Positions 39,902 through 49,334 of a DNA stretch of 64,000 nucleotides are shown in pieces. This DNA is from Tritrichomonas musculus (Eukaryota; Parabasalia; Tritrichomonadida; Tritrichomonadidae), in the NCBI GenBank assembly GCA_039105265.1, contig JAPFFF010000021.1, forward strand, positions 1,364,001 to 1,428,000. Reading direction: 5' to 3'. A program made the translations under genes and the position numbers. Under the pieces are notes generated by a model. The model did not search any database. It was given only the letters and a program-made list of their open reading frames with translations, and had not been told where the DNA came from. The stretch's first letter is position 1, and each line of letters begins with the position of its first letter.

Positions 39902-41305
39902 ATGATGATGACTAAAAATTTGTTTTTTCAAAAAGTTGGAATGAAATTGAATAAATTAACAAGAATTGTTTATACCTTTGAACAAATAATGAATAAATTA
40001 GCTGAAAACAAAGATCTTCTTCCTGTTGATGTGAATGATGATCAGCCTGAAAGTTTAATGATCATTGAAAGTGTCGAACACACTGATTTGGCTAATTCTT
40101 TATTTACATACTTTTACATTATCGTTCTATCTTTGTTGATTGGTATCTTTGTTCGTTCATCAAAAGAGCAGCATATATCAGACTTCTTTATAATTGATGA
40201 AGAGGCTTCTTTTTCTTTTTCACTTTCACCTCTTAATATATTCAATCAATTTATTTATTCAGATTTTCAAATCAAGCGTATTAATAACGCAAAAAAACAG
40301 TTAACTAATGCCTCATTTAGCGTTAATATCAAAGCATTCAAATCAAATCATCTAATTCAAAACAAAACTTTTTCTGGCTTAGTTAGACCAATCTTTCCAA
40401 CAAGAAAATCTATTTTTTCTGCACCACAACGATTTTATTTCGATGATGCTATTGAATTTGATTCCATTTTTTATTCAATTAGTTTTCGTAACTTGTCTGA
40501 TAACTATGAATTAATTTCAATTCGAACTGTCAATGGTAGAAGGTCAATCTTCTTCTTGAACTGTGCGTTACGTCTTTTACTTATGATTTTTCAATTAATT
40601 TTTTTGATAACTACCTATCAAAAACTCAAGAAAGAATCATATTGGCATAGAGAGCAAAAATTAACTCTTATATTAATAGTTTCTTGTCTTTTATATGATA
40701 TCCCTCTTTGGATGTTCTATAGGTATTTCAGATTTTTAAATACTCTTTTCACATCTTTATTTCATTCATTTTTGAAGATATATCCGATTTCTATTTTTGC
40801 AATTATAAGAGAACCATATATGTCTAAAACTGCAAATTCGCAAATAACACAAATATTTTTCTTCATATTTTTATTCATTGCAGAATTTTCACATCAAAAA
40901 ATATCAGATATATCGCTTTTATCTATAACAACGCCATCTAGTTCTCCAGCAGGAGCTGTAATATCTTTTGAATTTGGCATCAATTTAATATATATCACTT
41001 GGCTTATCGTAGCAATAGTTGCTACATCAGCTAAACTCAAAGGAACTGATGTTTCCAAAAATTACTTTTTCACTACTTCAATAATATCATCAATAATTGT
41101 TTACATGGTTTCTTGTTCATTTTACAAGTTCAGAGACAGCAGCAAATGCTCAGTTGATGAGTTTGTAATATTTATTGTTTCAAACATTTTTGTTTTGCTT
41201 GTCACTTACTTCCATTGGCCTCATAATACTAAAGATGAAATTTTTTATCACCCTGTAAATAATGAAAGTGTTGATTTGCTTGATTCTGAACAAAGTGAAA
41301 ATTAG
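39902..41305 (+). CDS. TMEM181/Wntless-like (GOST family) seven-TM protein
   Basis: This 467-aa protein has one N-terminal span (~72-92), a luminal beta-rich domain (~95-215) and a cluster of six to seven spans from ~218 to 440. The N-terminal span could be a signal anchor. The sequence WHREQKLTLILIVSCLLYDIP (~249-270) matches the EQK...LLYNDP block of TMEM181, and the next helices and the VTYFHWPHNTKDE end align with its closing FVYSPSK block. GOST proteins have a luminal GOLD-type domain followed by seven spans and act in the Golgi/endosome system, Wntless being the best known. Any of the first three ATGs could start it. The match is by eye and covers the C-terminal half best. Confidence 0.65.
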   Translation: MMMTKNLFFQKVGMKLNKLTRIVYTFEQIMNKLAENKDLLPVDVNDDQPESLMIIESVEHTDLANSLFTYFYIIVLSLLIGIFVRSSKEQHISDFFIIDEEASFSFSLSPLNIFNQFIYSDFQIKRINNAKKQLTNASFSVNIKAFKSNHLIQNKTFSGLVRPIFPTRKSIFSAPQRFYFDDAIEFDSIFYSISFRNLSDNYELISIRTVNGRRSIFFLNCALRLLLMIFQLIFLITTYQKLKKESYWHREQKLTLILIVSCLLYDIPLWMFYRYFRFLNTLFTSLFHSFLKIYPISIFAIIREPYMSKTANSQITQIFFFIFLFIAEFSHQKISDISLLSITTPSSSPAGAVISFEFGINLIYITWLIVAIVATSAKLKGTDVSKNYFFTTSIISSIIVYMVSCSFYKFRDSSKCSVDEFVIFIVSNIFVLLVTYFHWPHNTKDEIFYHPVNNESVDLLDSEQSEN

Positions 41306-41527
41306 TTTCACTTTTATTTTAATTATGTATTATATTTGATATTTATATATGTTAAATAAACAAAACATTATAGATTAATATTAGTGATTATTAATATAAT
41401 TGTGTTTTTTTATATTAATTTTATTTAAGTTGTTCGTTGAAATTTTTGAGTGGAATAAAAAAATAATTTATTGAATTAATTGATATATTGCATTGAATTA
41501 TTTCTGAAATAAATTCAAATCTACAAA

Positions 41528-42457
41528 ATGCTCCAAAAAGCTTTAAAATGTGGGCGTGAATCTTTAAAGGCGCGTACTTCTTTCATGCTTTTTCAAAAAT
41601 CAAAAGAAAAAATTGTTTTAGATGAAGGTTTTCACTTTTGCATTCATTATTTTGATGAAACCAATTATGTTCATCATAATGGAGTTCAGAAGCATGAATC
41701 ATCTAAAGAACCTCTCCTTCCACCATATCCTCCACACTGCTTTGTTTCACACTTAACAAATAATTCAGCTAATCACTATTGTTTCATCAACTTATATCAA
41801 ACATCTCTTGGTCATATAGTTATCTCTTGTGCAAATTCTAGTTCAAAACAAACTGAAAACCTTAACAAGAGTGATTGCTCAGCACTTTCACAAGTTATTC
41901 AAGGATATAATCGAACAGGAATTGCATATTTTAATTACGGACTCGAAAGCGGATGTTCTCAAATGCACAAACATATGCAGTATACGACATTAACATATAA
42001 TCCTATCTTCAACGAAATGAAAAGAGCTGTTTCTATATCTCAGAACACACTAAACAATAATAAAAATGAAAAATTTAGTTCCAATATACATGAAAGCAAT
42101 AAAAGCTATTTAAATTCTAAATTAGGAATCAAATTTTTCGGATTGAAATTACCAAATGATGAACCAATCGATATATATGACAATTATAATAAATTATTAG
42201 AACAGTTTTATATTTGCTGTGATGAAGAAAATAAAATATATAATCGAAATTTCAAAAAGAATTCACTATCTTATAATTTTGTAATTTCAGAAGGTTATGC
42301 AATACTTGTTCCTCGAAGATTATCTGTTCATCCAGCATTGAGAGTAAGTCTTAATTCACTTGGTGTTTCTGGACACTACTTTTTATGGGAAGGATATGAT
42401 CAAGAGATTGTTAAGAATCCAATCAATGTTCTGAGGGATTTATGTGTCACAATATAA
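41528..42457 (+). CDS. Ap4A phosphorylase / ATP adenylyltransferase-like (HIT superfamily)
   Basis: This 309-aa protein carries the catalytic block YGLESGCSQMHKHMQYT (~138-154), the form of the HIT motif found in APA1/APA2-type enzymes (GPESGASQPHKHLQ). The second His of HKH is the expected nucleophile. The region PLLPPYPPHCFVSHL (~59-73) corresponds to the conserved NPF/P segment, and NFVISEGYAILVPR (~257-270) to the NLL.T..w....PR strand. These enzymes phosphorolyse or synthesise diadenosine tetraphosphate, controlling Ap4A alarmone levels in the cytosol. Length matches the family (about 300-330 aa). An initiator-like TCAAATC lies just before the ATG. Confidence 0.82.
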   Translation: MLQKALKCGRESLKARTSFMLFQKSKEKIVLDEGFHFCIHYFDETNYVHHNGVQKHESSKEPLLPPYPPHCFVSHLTNNSANHYCFINLYQTSLGHIVISCANSSSKQTENLNKSDCSALSQVIQGYNRTGIAYFNYGLESGCSQMHKHMQYTTLTYNPIFNEMKRAVSISQNTLNNNKNEKFSSNIHESNKSYLNSKLGIKFFGLKLPNDEPIDIYDNYNKLLEQFYICCDEENKIYNRNFKKNSLSYNFVISEGYAILVPRRLSVHPALRVSLNSLGVSGHYFLWEGYDQEIVKNPINVLRDLCVTI

Positions 42458-42756
42458 ATAACGGATTACTGATCTAGATAATTGTGTTTTGGTTATAAAC
42501 ATCGTTTTTTAAATCAGATTTCTATTCACATTTATACAATTTCAATTTTAGGTATCATTTTACGTATTTTTCAAAGAGGGAAATATCAGATTTGCAAAAA
42601 TAAATATGATATTTGCTTTTTTTGTGTGTAAAATAAATTGATGAGAAGAATGTGGACACAAATGATTTGGCACATGGTTTTTTTTTATAAAACAAAGTGT
42701 GAAAACTAAGCACAGATGAACATGATCTGAAATAATTGCAAAAGAAAAAAGAAAAA

Positions 42757-43335
42757 TCAACAACATTTCTTTTTTTCTTCTACTGGTACAAGTTGATTTG
42801 TTGTCACTGTTGCATCCACTTTTGGAATTAAATGAATAAGTGCTTTCATCATTTCATCTACTCCTTCACCTGTTAAAGCAGACGTCGCAAAATACTGAAG
42901 ATGATTTGCTTTAGCATATTGTTGAATTTCTTCAGGTTCGACTTCAATTTTGTCATGCAAATCGGCTTTGGTTCCAACAAGAATAACAATCGGATTTGGT
43001 TGCGCTTCAGTTATAAATTCTTTAAGCCAAGAGTCAATGTCTTCAAAAGAATGAAAAGACGTTAAGTCAAAGCATAAGAGTGCACCAATAGCCTCTTGAT
43101 AAAAAACCCTATTTAATGAACGGTAGCGTTCCATGCCAGCAGTATCCCATATTTGAATTACAGGCTTTTCTGGATCATTTGTGTGAAATTCATTAAATGC
43201 TGTTCCAGTTGTTGGTGCTGTCTTCGATTCAAACTTGTTTTCGATGATTCGACCAATTAAAGATGTTTTTCCAACTGCAGCTGTACCAATAACTACAACG
43301 CGTGGATGAAGTGATGAACCATTTAAATTATCCAT
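42757..43335 (-). CDS. Rab-family small GTPase with atypical switch II
   Basis: This 192-aa protein has a P-loop GTAAVGKT (17-24), switch I PTTGTAF (41-47), switch II WDTAGMERYRS (63-73), a base-binding TKAD (122-125) and TSAL. It ends in a CC prenylation motif (KKKCC). Rab-specific features are the ERYRSL and the double cysteine. Two motifs depart from the norm. The catalytic Gln of DTAGQE is Met68, which should slow intrinsic and GAP-stimulated GTP hydrolysis. NKxD reads TKxD, as in Rho GTPases, which is compatible with guanine binding. It probably works in vesicle traffic; the specific Rab class is not clear. Confidence 0.92.
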   Translation of the reverse strand: MDNLNGSSLHPRVVVIGTAAVGKTSLIGRIIENKFESKTAPTTGTAFNEFHTNDPEKPVIQIWDTAGMERYRSLNRVFYQEAIGALLCFDLTSFHSFEDIDSWLKEFITEAQPNPIVILVGTKADLHDKIEVEPEEIQQYAKANHLQYFATSALTGEGVDEMMKALIHLIPKVDATVTTNQLVPVEEKKKCC

Positions 43336-43511
43336 TTGAAATAAGAATTATTCACCATTCAATTTTCAACTTAAAATTTTCAATTCATTTTTTTTGTTTC
43401 AAAGTATTTTTATATCATTTAAAACTTTGTTATTCTTGATGTTTCATCTTTAAAGCTTTTCATTGATAATTCCTCAAAAAATATATCATGGCTCAAATGA
43501 ATAACGTTTAA

Positions 43512-43943
43512 GGGCGTACATCCCAAAAATGTTGTAAACTTGCCAATATTGAATAAACTCATAGAATACATCTTTCAATACTTCCAAAATATGAAAAAGT
43601 TTAGGTCAAAAATGATGATATTTGCCCTAAACGATCAAAAAAAAATTTTTTTTTTTTTGACAGATAAAATTTTACCAAATAAACTTAAACTCAAAAGTTG
43701 GACTATATTTAACCTTTATTTGACCTCAACTACCGTCCGACTTTTGAGTTTGAGTTTATAATTTTGAATTAAAAATGAAAAAAAAAGCATAAAAATATTT
43801 TTTTTAATATATCATCAATCTATGAATAATATATATTATTCCTCAAAAATATAATTGATTTTTCAACTTTTTTTACTCCAAAAAAGATCCAAAATATTTG
43901 AGAAATCTCATTGAATTCTGAGCATTGAATTGGACGTACGCCC
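43512..43943. mobile_element. 432-bp TTAA-flanked MITE (Kolobok/piggyBac-type ends)
   Basis: The unit begins GGGCGTACATCC and ends GGACGTACGCCC, a 12-bp terminal inverted repeat with one mismatch. It is bounded on both sides by TTAA (43508-43511 and 43944-43947), the target site duplication of Kolobok and piggyBac elements. It has no coding capacity. A strong internal inverted repeat lies at 43679-43759. The GGG start after TTAA is shared with the large Kolobok-like element at 47260-52398, but the rest of the TIR differs, so it is a non-autonomous member of another family. Confidence 0.8.
43679..43759. repeat. Internal inverted repeat of the MITE
   Basis: Arms 43679-43703 and 43735-43759 (25 nt each) pair with two mismatches around a 31-nt loop. 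The core of each arm is AAACTCAAAAGT and its complement. It would form a strong hairpin in single-stranded DNA or RNA. Confidence 0.85.
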
Positions 43944-44172
43944 TTAATTTCTTTATTGTAAATTGAGCAAAGTATTGACAAAAAAAACTTGAATGGTTTA
44001 TTTGCTCATCACTCCCTGTATAATGAGTGTTTTTTAAAAAAGCTTTAAATAGTTTACCTGTTTTCGATGATTCGATGTTTATGGATACCCAATTCCTGCT
44101 TAAATTATGATTATAGAATCGGATCAAGGAAGTGCTCTGCAAACATTTGAGGAACAAGGCATGGAGCACAAG

Positions 44173-44350
44173 TAGATTATAAAAATCATGATTTCTGTAA
44201 TTCGTACAGAAACCCTGATTTTGCGTTCAAGAAATGAAAACATGAATCCTTAATAAATGAATTCACTTTTGCTTTCTAGAAATCATCGACCTATTCCATT
44301 TTCATCATATATGAATAAATATGTGAAATTATGATTTTTTCATGAATTTA
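44173..44350 (+). repeat. Left 178-bp TIR
   Basis: Reverse complement of 45454-45631. It contains the palindromic piece GAATTC and the stretch TTTCTAGAAATCATCGACC, also found inverted in the right arm. Confidence 0.9.
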
Positions 44351-45453
44351 TAACTTAAATGTGAAAACGATAATTTAAATTTTTTACCAATTAATAAAAA
44401 GAATAAATCGAAAGTACCGAATATTATAAATGATGTTTCTCAATTAAACCAAATGCGAACTGCATCATAGGCTAAGTTGGCTCAAAATAACGTTAATAAG
44501 AAAAACTTAACTAAAACATTAAACAATAATGCATTTTATCGTGAAAGAATGGCAGCAATTCAACCAAAGAAAAAGGAAAAACAAAGAAAATATGGTAACG
44601 TTGGTATGGATGATATTAATCGCCAATGATATAATGATTTATATGAAAAAAGAAAAAAAGATAAACAGATTTTAAAATAATAGTTTAAGAAAAAACAAGT
44701 AGAAAGAAATCAATATGAAGTAATTAGAAACTAAATATTGAGCATTTTGAAACATTGACATAAGGGATTTTTCTCTTCTTCTTCTTCGTTTAAATCTTCT
44801 TCGTCAGAGATAGAAAGTTCTGAATCATTATTTAATGTAAACTTCAAAAATGAAATTAGTTGTTCTGGATCATTATTTCTCCTAGCATTTTCAAATTCAT
44901 ATTCGATTATCTTAACTTTTCTTCTTTTTGTAGAATAATCTTCAGCAAATCGGAACCAAATGGTAATATAATTAATGTCCATATATTTTGGTTTTTTTTC
45001 GATGAATATTATCAGAACTTTCTATCCTTAACTGTTTTTACAGTTTTAGGAAAATCAGCTATCAATGTAAATAAATCAAGTTTATATTTCCGCATATCAT
45101 AAATGATTCTTCTAGTGTAACAATGATATATTGCCTTTGGAGGCATGAATTGTCGTAAATCATCTTCGGCCATGTTAAGTCTTCCAATTACATCATTGAT
45201 CAAATTTCTACCTGCGCTCATTTTTCTTTTTTGAAGTAAAAAGTTTTCATATCATATTTCACACTTATAAACGGATATGCTAAGTGAATAAATAATTTGA
45301 GAAGTATTCAAATTTGCAGATTGCTGAAATAACGTAATTAAAAATTCTTAGAGAACGTTTATTAAAAATTTCTTATCAATATTATCCTTAAAATAAGATT
45401 CAAATTTGCGGCGATTTAAATCAAATTTGCAGAAATTGCAGAAATAATTACAT

Positions 45454-45631
45454 TAAATTCATGAAAAAATCATAATTTCACATATTTATTCATATATGAT
45501 GAAAATGGAATAGGTCGATGATTTCTAGAAAGCAAAAGTGAATTCATTTATTAAGGATTCATGTTTTCATTTCTTGAACGCAAAATCAGGGTTTCTGTAC
45601 GAATTACAGAAATCATTATTTTTATAATCTA
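45454..45631 (-). repeat. Right 178-bp TIR
   Basis: Reverse complement of 44173-44350 and nearly identical to it. Confidence 0.9.
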
Positions 45632-45639
45632 TTATTCAT

Positions 45640-46430
45640 TTGTTATCTACCACACCTCCTCGTAAGCCTAGGAAAAACAAAATTTTCAGTCTAATAGGAA
45701 ACTTAGTTTCTACTGCTTGTGATAAAGACTTTGATACACTTAAATAAATATATGAAGAATCTTGTCAATCTATAACAGATTTAGAAGAACTTGAGATTTT
45801 AAACCAATAATTAAATAAAGTAGGTTTACAAATGAGTGACAAAAAAATCTCATATAAGAACAAGAAGAGATGGAAGCAGGTGTCCATGACTACTCGTGCG
45901 GACTACAAAATGCATTCATGTACAAATCAACTATAGAGAAGTCATGGACACCTTAATTCATTAGTACCGAGGAGGAATGAACTGTTTTCTTCCATTAAAA
46001 GACTTATGGATGAAATAGTAAAAAAAAAAACTTCGAAAAAAACTGTAAGCACAATTACTACAATCAAATTATCATGCTCGCACTTATTCTATTTAAATAG
46101 AATATGTTTTGAAAGAGTTTCCAGAAATTTAAACTGATGGTGAAATATTTTTTGAATTTGATACAATAGAAACGACAAAAGTAGTTTTAAATTTGGATTA
46201 TCATGAAAAGATCAGAAGACATGCGTATAAAATCATTAAAAAATATAATCGTAATCCAAACAAAAAAACTATCAATGATTTTGTAAATGAAAACCTAAGT
46301 TTCCAAAAAGAACCTTCTGAATTTGTTTTAGGATATCCAATTGAAGTGTTTGAAGCAATCGATAAAGGAATCTCAATATATTATAAAGCAAAAAGTCAAT
46401 CAAATTTCTAAGATTTGAATAATAGGAGCA
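45640..46430 (+). other. Coding-like remnant of an unrecognised element
   Basis: This plus-strand region has codon-like composition and a 72-codon open stretch (46193-46411) with the helical text DYHEKIRRHAYKIIKKYN. It looks like a fossil of a mobile-element gene, broken in several places. I cannot name the family. It lies between the long-TIR element and the mariner remnant. Confidence 0.4.
45878..45953. repeat. 76-bp unit with 14-bp perfect inverted ends
   Basis: AGGTGTCCATGACT and AGTCATGGACACCT bound a 48-bp centre that is more GC-rich than its surroundings. It may be a tiny palindromic insertion in the coding-like remnant, or an RNA hairpin. No clear target duplication was seen. Confidence 0.7.
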
Positions 46431-46499
46431 GTATCAACTATATAGGCGAATTATATATTTAAACAATCAAAATGAAATTACCTTTGTGAGGTATAGTTA

Positions 46500-47130
46500 T
46501 GGCGCAATGTTTAAAGTCATCAATTAGAAAAAAGGCAAAATTGTATTTTGATCCCATATATTGTATTATACCAATTGGTTCTTCTTGATTCCTTTAAATA
46601 ATCCGCAAATAATTTTCTCAGATGAATCCTGTTTTTTTATGTGTTCTAACAGTTATTATGTATGGAGAAACATTGTAAAAAATTATAATATCCTAATAAA
46701 AGACAACGAAATGCTCATTCACAAAGTAATGTTTTGAGGTGGATTTTCATATATTTTAAATACATTTGAATTGTCACTTTTTCAACTTATAAGCTATCAT
46801 TTGACAGATATTGCAGGCCAATGATTGGATGCTAACGCAAGACAATACAAAAAGCTATACAGCTATTAATATCCCGAATGAATTTCAAAATCTAGATCTC
46901 AGCATTCTACCATATTGACCTCTTTATAACCAAGATCTCTCTAATAATAAGAGCCTATGTTATTTGGATCAACATCTACTTTCTTTGAATTCATTGAGAT
47001 CCCAATTGCTGTCTTGAAGTTACCAGAAAAGATGATGTTAATGGCATGACGTAGTGTTTCTTTAGTATACTCTTACATTTACATAAAGGTATATCAAATT
47101 AAAACAAATGGTCACTGGGATCGTCATAAA
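46500..47130 (+). pseudogene. Decayed Tc1/mariner transposase
   Basis: Fragments in different plus-strand frames match the catalytic domain of Tc1/mariner transposases. IIFSDESCFF...YYVWRN (around 46612-46675) is the first-Asp block, normally VVFSDEkxF...VWR. WMLTQDNTKSYTA (around 46829-46867) is the QDNa.HxA block. ILPY.PLYNQDLSNN (around 46901-46945) corresponds to the LPWP.ySPDLNPIE block. The SDES block lies in another frame from the later two, and stops occur between them, so this is an inactive copy. No N-terminal DNA-binding domain or terminal repeats could be placed. Trichomonads are known to carry mariner elements. Confidence 0.65.
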
Positions 47131-47259
47131 TGATCTCATTGTTAATAATAAAGATCCTATATTATTTTTTGTGATATGCTATGAATATTGTATATTTATT
47201 TGATTTTGAATAAAAAGTGATCGTTGATTCAGAAATAATATTCAAATTTATTCAATTAA

Positions 47260-47277
47260 GGGTAAAGTTGGCTTTTC
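47260..47277 (+). repeat. Left TIR of the Kolobok-like element
   Basis: 18 bp starting GGGTAAAG, directly after the TTAA target duplication; exact inverted match to 52381-52398. Confidence 0.92.
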
Positions 47278-49334
47278 TTTTTTTTGAAATCTTTTAATTT
47301 ATTCTATGTGCTGCTTGAATGAATTGTATGATCATTGAATTTATTTCTATGCAAATTCAATCTTTTCTGAGGGGCATTCAAATGTACAGAAAAAAAGGAG
47401 CTCCACAGAGCTATCAAATCAAATTTTCAACTTCTAATCAACACAGATGAACGTAAAATATTCTAAATTTTGTATTTTTCTCAGAAAAATGAATAAAAAA
47501 GGAAAAAAATAAAATAACAAAAATTAGGATTATGCAATTATTACTTGAATGGTTTTTTATTAATAAAATTATGATATTATATATATATGCCATGCATCTA
47601 TAAATATTTGTCAATTATTGTTAAACAATGCTACGTAGATGATGAGAAATAATGAATTTTTTTATAATTTTGAAAACACCAATTCTTGATCTGCTAGTCC
47701 TCATGGAATTTGGATGAAATATTTTTTTAATATGAATATTTTACATCCATATTTGATGTCAACACTAAAAAATACATTTTTTTGGTAGGGATAAAATAAT
47801 TTTGATTTTACAACATGAAAATTTTTATTTTTCAAGTCGGCTCTTGTAGAAGGAGAATTGTTAGAAATCATTAAAGTGTATATATAATCGATACCAAATG
47901 TATTGATTAAAAATGCTTGATACAATAGTTGAAAAGCAAACAATTGAAAAATTTGGATAATGAAAATTGCAGCATTTCGTAATAAAATGTTTTTATCGTA
48001 TTTAATACTGCATAACAAATACCCTAATTTGATTTTGAAATCAATATATTGCCTTGAAAACGAAAAAAAAGCGTTTTGGAATGAAATCAGTTTTTATAAA
48101 AATAATGGATAATTGTAAAATTTGAATTAAAATTAAAATTTTAACTAAAATTTATTATTGCTCTTATCTATTTATTATATTAATTAATATATTTACTAAC
48201 ATATAATATACTTATTATATTATTTAATTATAATAAATTAAAATGAATATATCATTTTATCACTATTTAAATCGTGATAATGGCCATTTTAATTATTTTA
48301 ACTTTTGATACAATTGAATAGTATTAAAAATAATTTTAGGTTTTTATTTCAATTTTTGGAAATATATATAAATAAGCATATCTTATAATAATAATAACAA
48401 TTTTAAATAAATTATTTGATATCTAGTAATATGGTCATAAATATAAGATGTTTTTAAAATCAATTTTTTATTTCAGGCAAAAAAATTTTTTTTTAACATT
48501 TTACTTTTTTTTTTTTATTTAGATGATTTTAATTTCTATTTTTAATTGGCTGAGTAATTAGAAAAAGTTTATCTGAAAATAGTTTTTAGAACTTTTTCAG
48601 TTTATACACGGTCAATGAGAAACTTTTTGATAAATCCTGAAATATTAAAAAGCGTGAATATCTATTCATGCTTTTTTATAGATTTATCAAATATTTTCTT
48701 TTTAGAAAAAATTCATAAAATTGGATTATCTTCGATTATTCCTCTCTAAAATTGTAAGAATTTTTTTATATTCCTTATTTTTTATTTAATTTGAATTTGA
48801 AAATAGTACATATCAAGCAAGATTATTAAAAAAATAAAAATTTGAGACAATCCTTTTAAAAAAAGTATTAAAAAGTAAAAAAAAAAATTATCGATAATAT
48901 GTTAATGGAAATATGGTTAAAAATGAAATAATATAAATATAAAGTTTTGAATTAGATTTATTTTTTTTTATACAAAACTTTATTGAAAATATATTCTCAT
49001 AGGCTTTGAAATTATTGAAAAGTTATATGAATTCAAATATCCTCTTAATAATTTTAATTAAAATAACTTAATGCAGCATTTTCAAAATACTTTATCATTG
49101 AATTAATATATATACAAATTTGTCATGCATATTTGTAGAACAAAAGCATTTTTTATTATGATTTATTTTTTAAGATAGAAACAATTGAATGAAATAATAA
49201 AAAATTAACATTCAATTATCTATGTTCTGACTTTTGAGAAAGTTGTGAAAATTTCAAAGAAAATTTTATTACTTATGACTTTTTGTGAAGTTCAAAAATT
49301 TTAGTTTATATTTACTTCACTTTTATTGTTTTTC
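47278..49334. other. Non-coding 5' part of the Kolobok-like element
   Basis: About 2 kb of very AT-rich sequence. A minus-strand frame at 47701-48018 (105 codons) is the only notable one; it is hydrophobic and has no recognised domain, so I do not call it. The short palindrome GAGCTC at 47399-47404 is probably incidental. The region must hold the transposase promoter. Confidence 0.5.

Larger units (their letters stand above)
44173..45631. mobile_element. 1.46-kb element with 178-bp terminal inverted repeats, family unresolved
   Basis: Arms 44173-44350 and 45454-45631 are reverse complements with about one mismatch seen (positions pair to a sum of 89804). The ends read TAGATTATAAAAAT. The 1.1-kb interior holds coding-like remnants on both strands: a Lys/Asn-rich stretch on plus (~44400-44690) and two short frames on minus (44731-45221). 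It looks broken and non-autonomous. Long TIRs and the coding fragments would fit a small deletion derivative of a Polinton/Maverick or another long-TIR DNA element. No 6-bp target duplication is visible and no hallmark gene is recognised, so the family stays open. High TIR identity suggests a fairly recent origin. Confidence 0.7.

Noticed and set aside
43876-44169. 98-codon minus-strand frame next to the MITE
   Set aside because: It runs from flanking sequence into the end of the MITE, so it is at best a chance fusion; no domain is recognisable.
47701-48018. 105-codon minus-strand frame inside the Kolobok-like element
   Set aside because: Hydrophobic, no recognised domain and no typical start context; could be a second element gene but nothing supports it.
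49326-49334. Upstream TTG start for the transposase
   Set aside because: Nuclear protist genes start at ATG; the first ATG in frame is at 49335.
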